From contig FR899690.1 of assembly GCA_000437275.1 (NCBI GenBank), forward strand, positions 23,508 to 48,243: a DNA stretch of 24,736 bases. Reading direction: 5' to 3'. The position numbers were made by a program, and so were the translations under genes. Under the pieces are notes generated by a model. That model saw only the letters and a list, made by a program, of their open reading frames with translations, had not been told where the DNA came from and did not search any database. Below, piece after piece: positions 15,760-23,909 of the stretch; within the stretch, counting starts at the first letter, position 1, and the number at the start of each line of letters is the position of its first letter. The DNA comes from Clostridium sp. CAG:411 (GTDB taxonomy: Bacteria; Bacillota; Clostridia; Lachnospirales; Lachnospiraceae).

Positions 15760-15787
15760 TTGTAAAAAAGAGAAAATATGCTATAAT
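15760..15787 (+). promoter_or_regulatory. Promoter of ndk
   Basis: TTGTAA (15760-15765), 16 bases, then TGC-TATAAT (-10 at 15782-15787, extended). The leader is about 100 bases and contains a hairpin AAAACAG (15849-15855), TTTT, CTGTTTT (15860-15866) some 30 bases before the start codon. Confidence 0.65.
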
Positions 15788-15895
15788 GATAATAGAAAGT
15801 GAAGAATGTTCGACAACTTTGCATTTTGTGTAAAGGTGAAGGATAGATAAAACAGTTTTCTGTTTTCCAGACTAATTTAGCAGGAGGATTATAAT

Positions 15896-16324
15896 ATGCT
15901 AGAAAAAACATTGGCACTTGTTAAGCCAAACGGCGTGGAAGAAAATCATGTAGGAGAGATTCTGGATGATTATGAGAAGGCAGGACTTAAAATTCGTGCA
16001 TTAAAGATGATTAAAGTAAATAAAGAATTTGCACGTCAGCATTATATTGATTTAAAGGATAAACCATTTTATCAGGAATTGGTAGATTTTATTTCAAGAA
16101 GTCCATTAGTTGCAATGATCTTAGAGGGTGAAGATGCAGTAGATACGGTTCGCCGTGTAAATGGTGCAACAGATCCAGCCGAAGCCGAAGAAGGCACAAT
16201 ACGCTACAAATATGGCGGTGGCAAAACAGATAATACCGTACATGGGTCCGATTCAGTGGAACATGCCAAGAGAGAGATTTCAATGTGGTTTCCAGAATTT
16301 TTAGATTCGTATTTGGACGATTAG
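15896..16324 (+). CDS. ndk: Nucleoside diphosphate kinase
   Basis: A 142-residue enzyme that moves the gamma-phosphate between nucleoside di- and triphosphates through a phosphohistidine. It shows EKTLALVKPNGV at the N-terminus, the SPLVAMILEGEDAV stretch, VRRVNGATDPAEAEEGTIR and the active-site box NTVHGSDSVEHAKREI, with His116 as the phosphorylated residue. Length and order match bacterial Ndk. Small deviations are visible: NTVHGSDS where most relatives have NxIHGSDS with a preceding Arg-Asn, and an acidic C-terminus. The start ATG has AGGAGG at eight bases. It has its own promoter and is followed by a terminator, so it is a single-gene unit between the glycosyltransferase and the sensor kinase. 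Confidence 0.95.
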   Translation: MLEKTLALVKPNGVEENHVGEILDDYEKAGLKIRALKMIKVNKEFARQHYIDLKDKPFYQELVDFISRSPLVAMILEGEDAVDTVRRVNGATDPAEAEEGTIRYKYGGGKTDNTVHGSDSVEHAKREISMWFPEFLDSYLDD

Positions 16325-16334
16325 AAGGTGGAAG

Positions 16335-16359
16335 GGCTGCGAGTATACGCAGCCTTTTT
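16335..16359 (+). terminator. Terminator of ndk
   Basis: GGCTGCG (16335-16341), loop AGTATA, CGCAGCC (16348-16354), then TTTTT. Ten bases after the stop codon. Confidence 0.88.
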
Positions 16360-16446
16360 GGTTTAAGGGGAGTTATTCTGTTGTCCGCATAAGAAGGATA
16401 CGGTAGACGAAAGGTACTTATTGATTGGAAAAAGGGGGGGAGTGTC

Positions 16447-19400
16447 ATGATTCATGAAAATGATGCAAACATTAATAAAATATTGACAGAATTGTCAGAT
16501 GAAATTTCTTTTGAGTACGATGTTGCCTCTGATACGATGCTATTTTCCGAAAGATATAAGTCTGTCTATGGGAGAAAAAATAAAATACCACATTTTTATA
16601 GAGAATGCCGAAAAAGAGATGCAATATCTGAAAATACAGTTGTGCAATTAGATGAGCTTCGACGAATGATTGATTATGGGGATGTAAATCGTTACTTACA
16701 GATACAGTGGCCAGATAAAAATGAAAAGTATGAATGGTGTGAAATTGTATTTCGTCATGTAATAGATAATGCAGGAAATATCAAAGCCGTTGGAATTTGG
16801 AGAAATATTGACCGTCAAAAAAGAGAGCAGATTATGCTAAAATACCAGATTGCTACGGAAGATATTAGTGGAGTGCAGAATCGAAGCGGAATTGAGCAAT
16901 TAGTGGGAAAAGAATTGCAATTTCTGGAATTAGGGGAGACAGCAGCGCTGTTTTTGATTGATATTGACAATATGAAGCAGATTCAATCCACATTTGGTGT
17001 ATTGGCAGCCGAAGAATTGCTTCGTCTGTTTGCAAAGGAGCTTCTTGTACATTTTCATGAAGATGGCATTGTAGGGCATCTTGGAAGTGATAAGTTTTTG
17101 GTGTATGTTCGCTCTGTAAAAGAGAAGGATACCGCTAAAATACTGGCAAAAAGAATGCAGAAATTATTAAAGTCTTTGTCATCAAGACTTAATCTGAATA
17201 AAGAAGTAACCATGTGTATTGGTATTGCACTGATTACGGAAAGTATACCGTACAAAGATGCATTGGCTGAGGCGGATATTGCACTTCGTCATGGAAAAAA
17301 TAATGGAAAAAACCAATATGTATTTTACAGTCAGAATATTCATACGGAACGTTATATCCGAAAACCGACCTTGGGGCGGATAGACCGCAATAAAAAAATG
17401 TACGATGCGGGTAAAATCTGGTCGGATTTGTTGGAACGTTTATTTAATAATGGTAATAACCAGCAGGCAATTGAAGACGCATTGGAATTAATTGGCAACT
17501 TATTTCGCCTTGATAAAATCATGGTATGGGAATACGTTTCGGAAGAGGGAACCGTTTCTAATACTATTCAATGGGCAAGAGAAGGGATTCCAAACACAAA
17601 GGAGCACCAGCAGAATATAAAATTTTTGGACAGTGAAATTAACTATGTACATAATTCAGAGGGAATCTTTTATTGTACTGGTCCTGAATCTATGCCGGAA
17701 CGTATGCGTGAATATGCAAATTGGGAAAGGATTCAGTCTTTACTACAGGCAAGGATTATTGGAGATGGAGATGTTTGTCTGGGATTAATTGACTTTGCAG
17801 TTTGTCAATCTGGTCGTGTATGGGTGCAGGAGGAAGTAGACCTTCTTCTTCTTATGTCGAAAGTGATTGGAGAGGTAATCCGTAGACGTCAGATGTCCTC
17901 CAAAATGGAGAAATATTATAGAAACACGAGAAATATTCTGGATAATGTTGTAACAGGTATTTTTGTAATTGATCAGGACACAAAGGAAATTTATTACCGA
18001 AATGATGCTATGACAGGCTTACTTTCAGAAGTAGAGAATCAGTGTGAAACCTGCATTTTAAATGTAGACAAGCAGAAAAATAATTGTCTGATTGATAGCT
18101 TGGAAAAGTGTCAAAATGATAATAAGGGATATGTTGTTCGTGATGAGAAGACAGGAAGAGACTATGAAGTAAAGTTTACGCGAATGCTTTGGGAAAATAA
18201 AAAGAAAGCATATATTATTACGGTAAATGAGCATCTTGCATCTGCGGAGGAATTAGAGCGAAAGAGAAAACAGGAATATCTGGAAAAACGATATGCATTC
18301 ATTTACAGTCACTCTTGTGATTGTATTTTTGACATTGATGTGGAAAATGATGAATATGATGTGACGGTAGTAAGAGAAGGTGCTGCATGGTCTGGATTAG
18401 AAAAGCATGGAACGTACAGCGAAATGTTTATTGCGCAGATTGAAAAAAGTGTGGCAGAGGAAGATAAAGAAAGAGTTTGTAGTAAATTTTCACTGGATGC
18501 ATTGCGCAATAGTGTTTGTCGTGGGGATAGTCTTATTATGGACAGCTTTGTAGTATACAGCAGACAAGATAGTTTACATAGTAAGGAAATTCGTGCGTTT
18601 ATCTTAGAGGAGAATGGAAAGCGAAGTGTAGTCGCTACCTATTGTGATGTAACGGAACAGAGAAAGAAAGAGATGCAGGATGTATTAGAGCGACAAAAGC
18701 TAAATCAGGCGGTTGTCAGTGTGTATCCTGTGGTATTTTCTGTAAATGTCACACAAAACGAATTGCTGGTTATGGCAAATGAAAACAATATTGAATCACT
18801 GAATCGATTAGATACTAGGGTATCAAATGCAGTCTTAGAAATGGCAATGCATTTGCACCCAGAAGATAGAGACCGTTTTATGCTTACCTTTGATAGAGAG
18901 AATTTGCGAAAACGTTTTTCTGAGGGAAATCATGAAATTGGAATCGAATTTCGTTTCCGTTTCTCTGACAACAATTATCACTGGGTATCTATTGCCTGCA
19001 TTCGAATTGATAATCCTTTGAATGAAGATTTATTAATTTACTTATTTGCAAGAAATATTGATTCGCAAAAAGAAATGGAGCAGAATTTAAAGGATGCGTT
19101 AAATGTGGCAGAGAGGGCCAGCGAAGCAAAATCAGATTTCTTATCCCGTATGTCCCATGAAATCCGTACACCAATGAATGCGATTATAGGTATGACGGAA
19201 ATTGCAAAGACCGCGTTGGATAAGCCAGATAGTATTGCTAATTATTTGAAAAAGGTAGAGGTATCTGCACAGTATTTATTATCTTTAATTAATAATATAT
19301 TGGATATGTCTCGAATTGAGAGTAATAAAATCGTGATTGAAAAGAAAGAATTTCGTATGCAATACCTGTTAGATAATATTAAAAATATTATTGCACCACA

Positions 19401-20277
19401 GGCAAAGAGTAAAGACATAACTTTTAGCATCGAAAAGAAAAATGCATTTGATCAGGCATACATAGGTGATCCTTTGCGATTGAATCAGGTGTTAATTAAT
19501 CTATTGTCCAATGCACTTAAATTTACAGATGCAGGAGGATCAATCACGTTGTCTGTAAAGGAAAACAGACGAGAAGGAAGAGAATGTTATATTTGCTTTA
19601 CCGTTTCCGATACTGGTGTTGGAATGAGTGAAGAGTTTATGAAAAATATGTATAAGCCTTTCGAACAGGAAAATGCAACCAGCGCGCAAGGAATGAAGGG
19701 AACAGGGTTAGGACTCTCTATTACCAAAAATCTAATTGGGCTTATGGATGGGCATATTAAGTGTAAGAGTAAAAAAGGTGAAGGAACTACGTTTATAGTT
19801 GAAATTAAAATGGATACTGTGAATAAAGTAGAAAATTTGTGGACAAATGACGCAACAGAAAAAGCAACGGTGGATAAACAGAAGTTAAATTTGCTTGTTG
19901 GTAAAAAAATTCTGTTGGCAGAGGACAATGAACTTAACCAGGAAATAGCAGTTACCATGTTAGAGATGCTTCATATAGAAGTGGATTGCGTGGAAAATGG
20001 GGATTTAGCAGTTCAAAAATTCTTAGAAATGGGAAGTTTTTATTATGACATGATTCTGATGGATATACGAATGCCAGTTAAAAATGGATTGGATGCAACT
20101 GCAGATATTCGTGCTATTCATGGAAAATATGCAGAGGAAGTGCCTATTTTAGCGATGAGTGCCAATGCTTTTGCAGAAGATAAGGCAAGGGCATTTGCCA
20201 ATGGAATGACGGATTATATTGTAAAACCAATTGATATTGACCTGCTGAATGAAATGCTGTTAAAATATCTCACCTAG
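16447..20277 (+). CDS. Soluble hybrid histidine kinase, PAS-GGDEF*-GAF-PAS3-HisKA-HATPase-REC
   Basis: A 1276-residue protein without membrane segments or signal peptide, so a cytoplasmic sensor. By eye: an N-terminal PAS (about 15-130); a GGDEF domain (about 138-300) whose signature is GSDKF (213-217), so cyclase activity is unlikely; a GAF (about 325-480); three PAS-like regions (about 490-600, 610-740, 750-880); HisKA with MSHEIRTPMNAIIGM (His904); HATPase with NLLSNALKFTD, DTGVGM and GTGLGLS boxes; and a receiver domain with LLAEDNELNQ, phospho-acceptor Asp1206 in LMDIRMP and a final Lys in DYIVKPID. The first late PAS carries four cysteines (533, 536, 547, 555). The output is not in the window, as no Hpt or response-regulator gene is near. 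AAAGGGGGGGAG precedes the ATG. The signal is unknown. Confidence 0.9.
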   Translation: MIHENDANINKILTELSDEISFEYDVASDTMLFSERYKSVYGRKNKIPHFYRECRKRDAISENTVVQLDELRRMIDYGDVNRYLQIQWPDKNEKYEWCEIVFRHVIDNAGNIKAVGIWRNIDRQKREQIMLKYQIATEDISGVQNRSGIEQLVGKELQFLELGETAALFLIDIDNMKQIQSTFGVLAAEELLRLFAKELLVHFHEDGIVGHLGSDKFLVYVRSVKEKDTAKILAKRMQKLLKSLSSRLNLNKEVTMCIGIALITESIPYKDALAEADIALRHGKNNGKNQYVFYSQNIHTERYIRKPTLGRIDRNKKMYDAGKIWSDLLERLFNNGNNQQAIEDALELIGNLFRLDKIMVWEYVSEEGTVSNTIQWAREGIPNTKEHQQNIKFLDSEINYVHNSEGIFYCTGPESMPERMREYANWERIQSLLQARIIGDGDVCLGLIDFAVCQSGRVWVQEEVDLLLLMSKVIGEVIRRRQMSSKMEKYYRNTRNILDNVVTGIFVIDQDTKEIYYRNDAMTGLLSEVENQCETCILNVDKQKNNCLIDSLEKCQNDNKGYVVRDEKTGRDYEVKFTRMLWENKKKAYIITVNEHLASAEELERKRKQEYLEKRYAFIYSHSCDCIFDIDVENDEYDVTVVREGAAWSGLEKHGTYSEMFIAQIEKSVAEEDKERVCSKFSLDALRNSVCRGDSLIMDSFVVYSRQDSLHSKEIRAFILEENGKRSVVATYCDVTEQRKKEMQDVLERQKLNQAVVSVYPVVFSVNVTQNELLVMANENNIESLNRLDTRVSNAVLEMAMHLHPEDRDRFMLTFDRENLRKRFSEGNHEIGIEFRFRFSDNNYHWVSIACIRIDNPLNEDLLIYLFARNIDSQKEMEQNLKDALNVAERASEAKSDFLSRMSHEIRTPMNAIIGMTEIAKTALDKPDSIANYLKKVEVSAQYLLSLINNILDMSRIESNKIVIEKKEFRMQYLLDNIKNIIAPQAKSKDITFSIEKKNAFDQAYIGDPLRLNQVLINLLSNALKFTDAGGSITLSVKENRREGRECYICFTVSDTGVGMSEEFMKNMYKPFEQENATSAQGMKGTGLGLSITKNLIGLMDGHIKCKSKKGEGTTFIVEIKMDTVNKVENLWTNDATEKATVDKQKLNLLVGKKILLAEDNELNQEIAVTMLEMLHIEVDCVENGDLAVQKFLEMGSFYYDMILMDIRMPVKNGLDATADIRAIHGKYAEEVPILAMSANAFAEDKARAFANGMTDYIVKPIDIDLLNEMLLKYLT

Positions 20278-20316
20278 GAAAATTAACTTTTTAGTGTAAA
20301 TTTATAAAAAGTATGT

Positions 20317-20368
20317 TATACTAGGCAGTGAGTGACTTGACCGATAGGAAGTAGCACGTTGTGTTACT
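20317..20368 (+). promoter_or_regulatory. aroF promoter and leader hairpin
   Basis: TGT-TATACT (extended -10; hexamer 20317-20322) starts 40 bases after the kinase stop; no good -35. In the leader AGTAGCAC (20350-20357), loop GTT, GTGTTACT (20361-20368) form an 8-base-pair hairpin. No T-run follows and no leader peptide rich in aromatic residues was found. Confidence 0.5.
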
Positions 20369-20401
20369 AAGCATAGAGTGAATATTTAGGAGGAAAATGA
20401 A

Positions 20402-21430
20402 ATGGGAATTACTTATAAGAAGCCTGTACCTACTCCCGAGCAGATTCGCGAAGAGTATAAGGTACCCCAGCATGTAAAAGAATTAAAGGCAAAGAGAGAT
20501 CAGGAGATTAAGGATGTAATTGCAGGAAAAGACGATCGTTTTCTTGTAATTATTGGACCATGTTCTGCAGATAGAGAGGATAGTGTATTAGATTATTTGA
20601 CTCGTTTAGCAAAGGTAAACGAAAAAGTAAGTGATAAATTAATTATTATTCCTCGTGTTTATACAAATAAGCCTAGAACAACAGGTGAGGGCTATAAGGG
20701 AATGGTACATCAGCCAGACCCAGAGCAGGCACCAGATTTATTAGGTGGTTTAAAGGCAATTCGTGAACTTCATATTAAGGCAGCAGATGTCAGTGGTATG
20801 ACTTGTGCAGATGAGATGCTTTATCCAGAAAACTTTATGTATTTGGATGATATTTTATCTTATGTGGCAGTAGGTGCCCGTTCCGTAGAGAATCAGCAAC
20901 ATCGTTTGGTTGTCAGCGGTATGGATATTGCAGCAGGTATGAAGAATCCAACCAGTGGTGGATTAGGTGTTATGCTCAATTCAGTTCTTGCAGGGCAAAT
21001 TCCACAGGAATTTATATACCGTCAGTATGAGGTACACACGGATGGAAATCCATATGCACACTGTATACTTCGTGGTGCAGTAAACAAATATGGTGCGTCC
21101 TTCCCTAATTATTACTATGAAGATTTAGTAATGCTCAGCCAGTTATATGCAAAGAGGGAATTGCAGAATCCAGCAGCCGTAGTAGATGCCAATCATGCAA
21201 ACTCAAACAAAAAGTTTAAAGAGCAGATTCGTATCGTACATGATATTTTAAATTCCAGAAAGTTAAATGGAGATGTGAAGAAACTTGTTAAGGGTGTTAT
21301 GATTGAGAGTTATATTGAGGAAGGAAATCAGCCAGTAGGCGGTGGTTGTTATGGTAAATCCATTACAGACCCATGCCTTGGATGGGACGATACGGAACGA
21401 CTGTTATTAGAGATTGCAGAGAAATGCTAA
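20402..21430 (+). CDS. aroF: 3-deoxy-7-phosphoheptulonate synthase (class I AroF/G/H type)
   Basis: A 342-residue enzyme that joins phosphoenolpyruvate and erythrose 4-phosphate to DAHP, the first step of the shikimate pathway to aromatic amino acids. Visible family marks are FLVIIGPCSADREDSVLDY, the PRVYTNKPRTTGEGYKG phosphoenolpyruvate-binding loop, DEMLYPENFMYLDDILSY, VSGMDIAAGMKNPTSGG, VVDANHANSNKK and GVMIESYIEEGNQP, in the order of E. coli AroG/AroF/AroH. It has no fused chorismate mutase or ACT domain; feedback control would be through residues not readable here. TAGGAGG precedes the ATG at 20402. It is followed by the manganese-responsive leader of mntP; class I DAHP synthases use a divalent metal, often manganese, though a link between the neighbours is only speculation. 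Confidence 0.95.
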   Translation: MGITYKKPVPTPEQIREEYKVPQHVKELKAKRDQEIKDVIAGKDDRFLVIIGPCSADREDSVLDYLTRLAKVNEKVSDKLIIIPRVYTNKPRTTGEGYKGMVHQPDPEQAPDLLGGLKAIRELHIKAADVSGMTCADEMLYPENFMYLDDILSYVAVGARSVENQQHRLVVSGMDIAAGMKNPTSGGLGVMLNSVLAGQIPQEFIYRQYEVHTDGNPYAHCILRGAVNKYGASFPNYYYEDLVMLSQLYAKRELQNPAAVVDANHANSNKKFKEQIRIVHDILNSRKLNGDVKKLVKGVMIESYIEEGNQPVGGGCYGKSITDPCLGWDDTERLLLEIAEKC

Positions 21431-21480
21431 GGAAACTATAGATTCTAGGAAGAAAATTGTTGTTTTTTATTGATAAAAAG

Positions 21481-21509
21481 TTGCAATAGTGTTTCTTGTG
21501 TGATAAAAT
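21481..21509 (+). promoter_or_regulatory. Promoter of the mntP leader
   Basis: TTGCAA (21481-21486), 17 bases, TAAAAT (21504-21509) preceded by TGA (extended -10). Transcription would begin just upstream of the riboswitch. Confidence 0.75.
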
Positions 21510-21517
21510 ATATTCCT

Positions 21518-21641
21518 AACCTAGAGGGAGTAATCAGCATAAAGAATATGTAATACTGTCGACATAATGGCAAAAGCCCGGTAGTATTTTAAATGATGAG
21601 ACTCGTGGATAGACGTTTGTGCTATCCATGAGTCTTTTTTT
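21518..21641 (+). promoter_or_regulatory. yybP-ykoY manganese riboswitch upstream of mntP
   Basis: The leader has the layout of this class: GAGGGAGTAATC (21524-21535) as the conserved first loop strand, a short hairpin GCATA/TATGT, the stem AATACT/AGTATT enclosing TGTCGACATAA and a GGC-AAAA-GCC hairpin, then GATGAGAC (21595-21602) closing the aptamer. The class binds Mn2+ and commonly controls manganese exporters. The closing strand overlaps the 5' arm of a terminator, giving a switch: with manganese the aptamer forms and mntP is read; without it the terminator forms. Recognised by eye, not by covariance search. Confidence 0.82.
21599..21641 (+). terminator. Riboswitch-controlled terminator
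   Basis: AGACTCGTGGATAG (21599-21612) pairs along 14 positions (one G-U) with CTATCCATGAGTCT (21622-21635), then a run of Ts to 21641. Its 5' arm shares bases with the last strand of the manganese aptamer, and it stands about 90 bases before the mntP start codon. Confidence 0.92.
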
Positions 21642-21729
21642 ATCTATAAGAAAGTGTCTTTTATATAGAAAAAATTTTTATTCTGTCTGCTGTATTTATT
21701 TCATAAACACACAAGGAGGAAATTTTATT

Positions 21730-22287
21730 ATGAGTCTTTTGGAATTATTTATTTTGGCAGTTGGGTTGTCTATGGATGCCTTTGCAGTTTCTATTTGTAA
21801 AGGGTTGTCTCTTGGAAAAATTAAGGGCAAACATATGTGCATTGCAGGAGCATGGTTTGGAGGATTTCAGGCAATCATGCCATTGATTGGGTACTTTCTG
21901 GGATATTTATTTGCAGAAATGATTACGAGGTACGACCACTGGATTGCTTTTATCCTATTGTTGTTTATTGGAGGAAAAATGATTCAGGAAGCATTAGGAG
22001 AGGAAGAAAATCTGGATGCAAATATGGACCCGAAAAGTATGTTTTTGTTAGCAATTGCAACCAGTATTGATGCATTGGCAGTAGGTGTGACTTTTGCTTT
22101 TCTAAAAGTTTCTATTGTTCCAGCGGTAACTTTTATTGGTGTTGTGACCTTTGTCTGTTCAGCAATAGGAGTAAAAATCGGAAGTGTGTTTGGGGATAAG
22201 TATAAATCAAAGGCAGAAATTTTGGGTGGTATTATTTTAATGCTAATCGGATTTAAAATTTTGCTGGAAGGAATTGGTGTACTATAA
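21730..22287 (+). CDS. mntP: Manganese efflux pump MntP
   Basis: A 185-residue membrane protein with six predicted helices in two repeated halves. The twin signatures LSMDAFAVSICKGLSLG and TSIDALAVGVTFAF carry the conserved intramembrane aspartates of MntP. Length matches E. coli MntP (188). It exports Mn2+ and protects against excess manganese. A frame extends back to 21619, but this runs through the terminator; the ATG at 21730 has AAGGAGG about ten bases upstream and starts the family-like MSLLELFILAVGLSMDAF. A manganese riboswitch in the leader agrees with the assignment. No clear terminator follows in the 160 bases before the MarR gene. Confidence 0.96.
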   Translation: MSLLELFILAVGLSMDAFAVSICKGLSLGKIKGKHMCIAGAWFGGFQAIMPLIGYFLGYLFAEMITRYDHWIAFILLLFIGGKMIQEALGEEENLDANMDPKSMFLLAIATSIDALAVGVTFAFLKVSIVPAVTFIGVVTFVCSAIGVKIGSVFGDKYKSKAEILGGIILMLIGFKILLEGIGVL

Positions 22288-22370
22288 TGGCAAAGTAGAA
22301 TTGCTGTTAAATTTTCTGTATAGGGGGCAGTTTATCCCGATGAAAGAAAGCAACATATAAGTACAACCTC

Positions 22371-22399
22371 TTGACAAATTAGAAAAAAGAGCATACTAT
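22371..22399 (+). promoter_or_regulatory. Promoter of the marR-type gene
   Basis: TTGACA (22371-22376), 17 bases, TACTAT (22394-22399). A TATAAT at 22399-22404 is too far from this -35. The palindrome at 22404-22430 lies immediately downstream. Confidence 0.6.
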
Positions 22400-22403
22400 A
22401 TAA

Positions 22404-22430
22404 TTTGAATTAAAACAGTTATAATTCAAA
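22404..22430. promoter_or_regulatory. Operator-like palindrome before MarR gene
   Basis: TTTGAATTA (22404-22412), nine bases, TAATTCAAA (22422-22430): perfect 9-base arms between the -10 and the ribosome binding site. MarR proteins usually bind such palindromes at their own promoters, so self-repression is likely. Confidence 0.65.
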
Positions 22431-22449
22431 CAATTAAAGGAGAAACATT

Positions 22450-22860
22450 ATGCAATCGAGTTTTCATTATCTATTGATGGCGAATCAGTCAAAGGTACAT
22501 AAGAGTTTATTGACAAAACTAAAAGGTACGGAATTAACCATTGGACAACCAAAGGTACTGGATTATTTAAGAGAACATGAGGGAGCCAGTCAAAAGGACA
22601 TTGCAAAGGCATGTTACATTGAACCAGGGTCGCTTACAGTTCTTTTAAATCGCATGGAAGAGAAAAAAATGGTAGAGCGAAGAACGAGACAGGATAATAG
22701 ACGTTCTTTGTATATTTTTTTGACTCCCTATGGAAGAGAATTGGCAGAATGTGTGAGTAAGAGTTTTTCTCAGATCGAAGAGGAGGCGTTTGTTGGTATT
22801 TCGGAAGAGGAAAAGGAAATCTTTTTAAAGGTATTTGCACAAATTAATGAGCAGATATAG
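22450..22860 (+). CDS. MarR family transcriptional regulator
   Basis: A 136-residue dimeric winged-helix regulator. The DNA-binding part runs from about residue 30 to 95: LTIGQPKVLDYLREHEGASQ, KDIAKACYIEPGSLTVLLNR as the recognition helix region, and the wing DNRRSLYIFLTPYG with the conserved Asp-x-Arg. The outer helices form the dimer interface. MarR proteins are typically released from DNA by small aromatic compounds or oxidants; there are few cysteines here (residues about 57 and 98), so the trigger is open. It has its own promoter, and a perfect palindrome covers the start of its transcript. The membrane-protein gene 105 bases downstream, in the same direction and without a terminator between, is the likely co-regulated target. 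Confidence 0.92.
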   Translation: MQSSFHYLLMANQSKVHKSLLTKLKGTELTIGQPKVLDYLREHEGASQKDIAKACYIEPGSLTVLLNRMEEKKMVERRTRQDNRRSLYIFLTPYGRELAECVSKSFSQIEEEAFVGISEEEKEIFLKVFAQINEQI

Positions 22861-22965
22861 AAATGGTTGATTGCATAAGGCTGTATGTTTGTAATGTTAC
22901 ACAGGGCATTCTCATGTTTTAGTAGGATGTCTGTGTAAGACTTGAAATCAGGAGGTAATTAAGAA

Positions 22966-23637
22966 ATGGACAAGTTGAAGCGTTATGTGATTTTTTTGGT
23001 GGGATTATTCGTAAATTCTTTAGGAGTAAGCTTTGTAACAAAAGCAAACCTGGGTACTTCGCCGATTTCATCCATTCCCTATGTATTAAGTTTAAATTTT
23101 CCAATGACCCTTGGAAATTTTACTATTTTATTTAGTCTTTTATTAATCGGATTGCAGCTTATTATTTTACGAAAGAATTTTAAGTTAGAACATGTATTGC
23201 AGATACCGATTTCTGTTGTGTTTGGATATTTTATTGATTTTACAATGGATTTATTGCAACAGGTAAATCCACAGTTTTATGGAACTAAGTTACTTGTTCT
23301 GTTTGTTGGATGCTTGATTCTTGGATTTGGTGTATATTTGGAGGTATTGGCAAATGTAGCAATGCTTCCAGGAGAGTCTTTTGTACGTGCAGTATCCGAT
23401 ACATGGAACTTCGAGTTTGGCGTAACAAAGATTGGATTTGATGTTTCTATGTCCGTCATTGCAGCAGTATTATCTCTCGTATTTGTACATTCTTTATATG
23501 GTGTGCGTGAAGGAACCATTATTGCAGCTTTATTAGTTGGATATATGGCAAGAACCTTTGGAAAGATGTTTGCAAAATGGGAGTCCGTTCTTTTAGAAGA
23601 GGTAGAAGAAGAGGATTCGAATGAAATGGCAGCATAA
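22966..23637 (+). CDS. YczE/YyaS/YitT-like membrane protein
   Basis: A 223-residue integral membrane protein with about five to six helices. The opening RYVIFLVGLFVNSLGVSFVT followed by KANLGTSPISSIPYVLS is characteristic of the YczE/YyaS/YitT-like (DUF6198) group; later VLQIPISVVFGYFIDF and MLPGESFVRAVSD fit too. The molecular function of this group is not known to me; transport is often suspected. The C-terminus is acidic (EEVEEEDSNE) and probably cytoplasmic. AGGAGG lies nine bases before the ATG. It follows a MarR regulator in the same direction with no terminator between, a pairing that suggests export or sensing of a compound recognised by the regulator. That is inference from context. 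Confidence 0.82.
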   Translation: MDKLKRYVIFLVGLFVNSLGVSFVTKANLGTSPISSIPYVLSLNFPMTLGNFTILFSLLLIGLQLIILRKNFKLEHVLQIPISVVFGYFIDFTMDLLQQVNPQFYGTKLLVLFVGCLILGFGVYLEVLANVAMLPGESFVRAVSDTWNFEFGVTKIGFDVSMSVIAAVLSLVFVHSLYGVREGTIIAALLVGYMARTFGKMFAKWESVLLEEVEEEDSNEMAA

Positions 23638-23713
23638 GGCAATAGAAAAGATAAAAAAAGTGTAATAGTGTGAAGTAATGTATTAAAAAAGTATAAAATT
23701 ATTGAAAACTCTC

Positions 23714-23742
23714 TTGAGTTCAAAAATTTCCTGTGCTACTAT
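23714..23742 (+). promoter_or_regulatory. Promoter of the zinc-ribbon membrane protein gene
   Basis: TTGAGT (23714-23719), 17 bases ending in TGC (extended -10), TACTAT (23737-23742). An imperfect inverted repeat (TTGAA-ACTC/GAGTTCAA) overlaps the -35. Confidence 0.5.
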
Positions 23743-23748
23743 TGTGGC

Positions 23749-23909
23749 AAGTAATAACAACCATAGTATGACTGACAGAAAGTGATGTGGGAATCGTTTT
23801 AGTTACCATTGCGTTGTCAGCAGAGCAGATATATGGAATTTGAAGTGTTATTTTTGTCAGGCTGAACTGTTAGTAATGTTAGGTTGTTTTGGAAAGGACA
23901 GGCGGTAGG
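23749..23909 (+). promoter_or_regulatory. Long structured 5' leader
   Basis: About 160 bases between the predicted transcript start and the start codon. AACAACC (23756-23762) is complementary to GGTTGTT (23882-23888) just before the ribosome binding site, closing a large domain. Inside, CTGACA (23772-23777) can pair with either of two TGTCAG copies (23815-23820 or 23855-23860). No known riboswitch class was recognised. Confidence 0.4.

Noticed and set aside
20323..20401. Attenuator with leader peptide before aroF
   Set aside because: No short frame rich in Phe, Tyr or Trp and no terminator; only a small hairpin is present.
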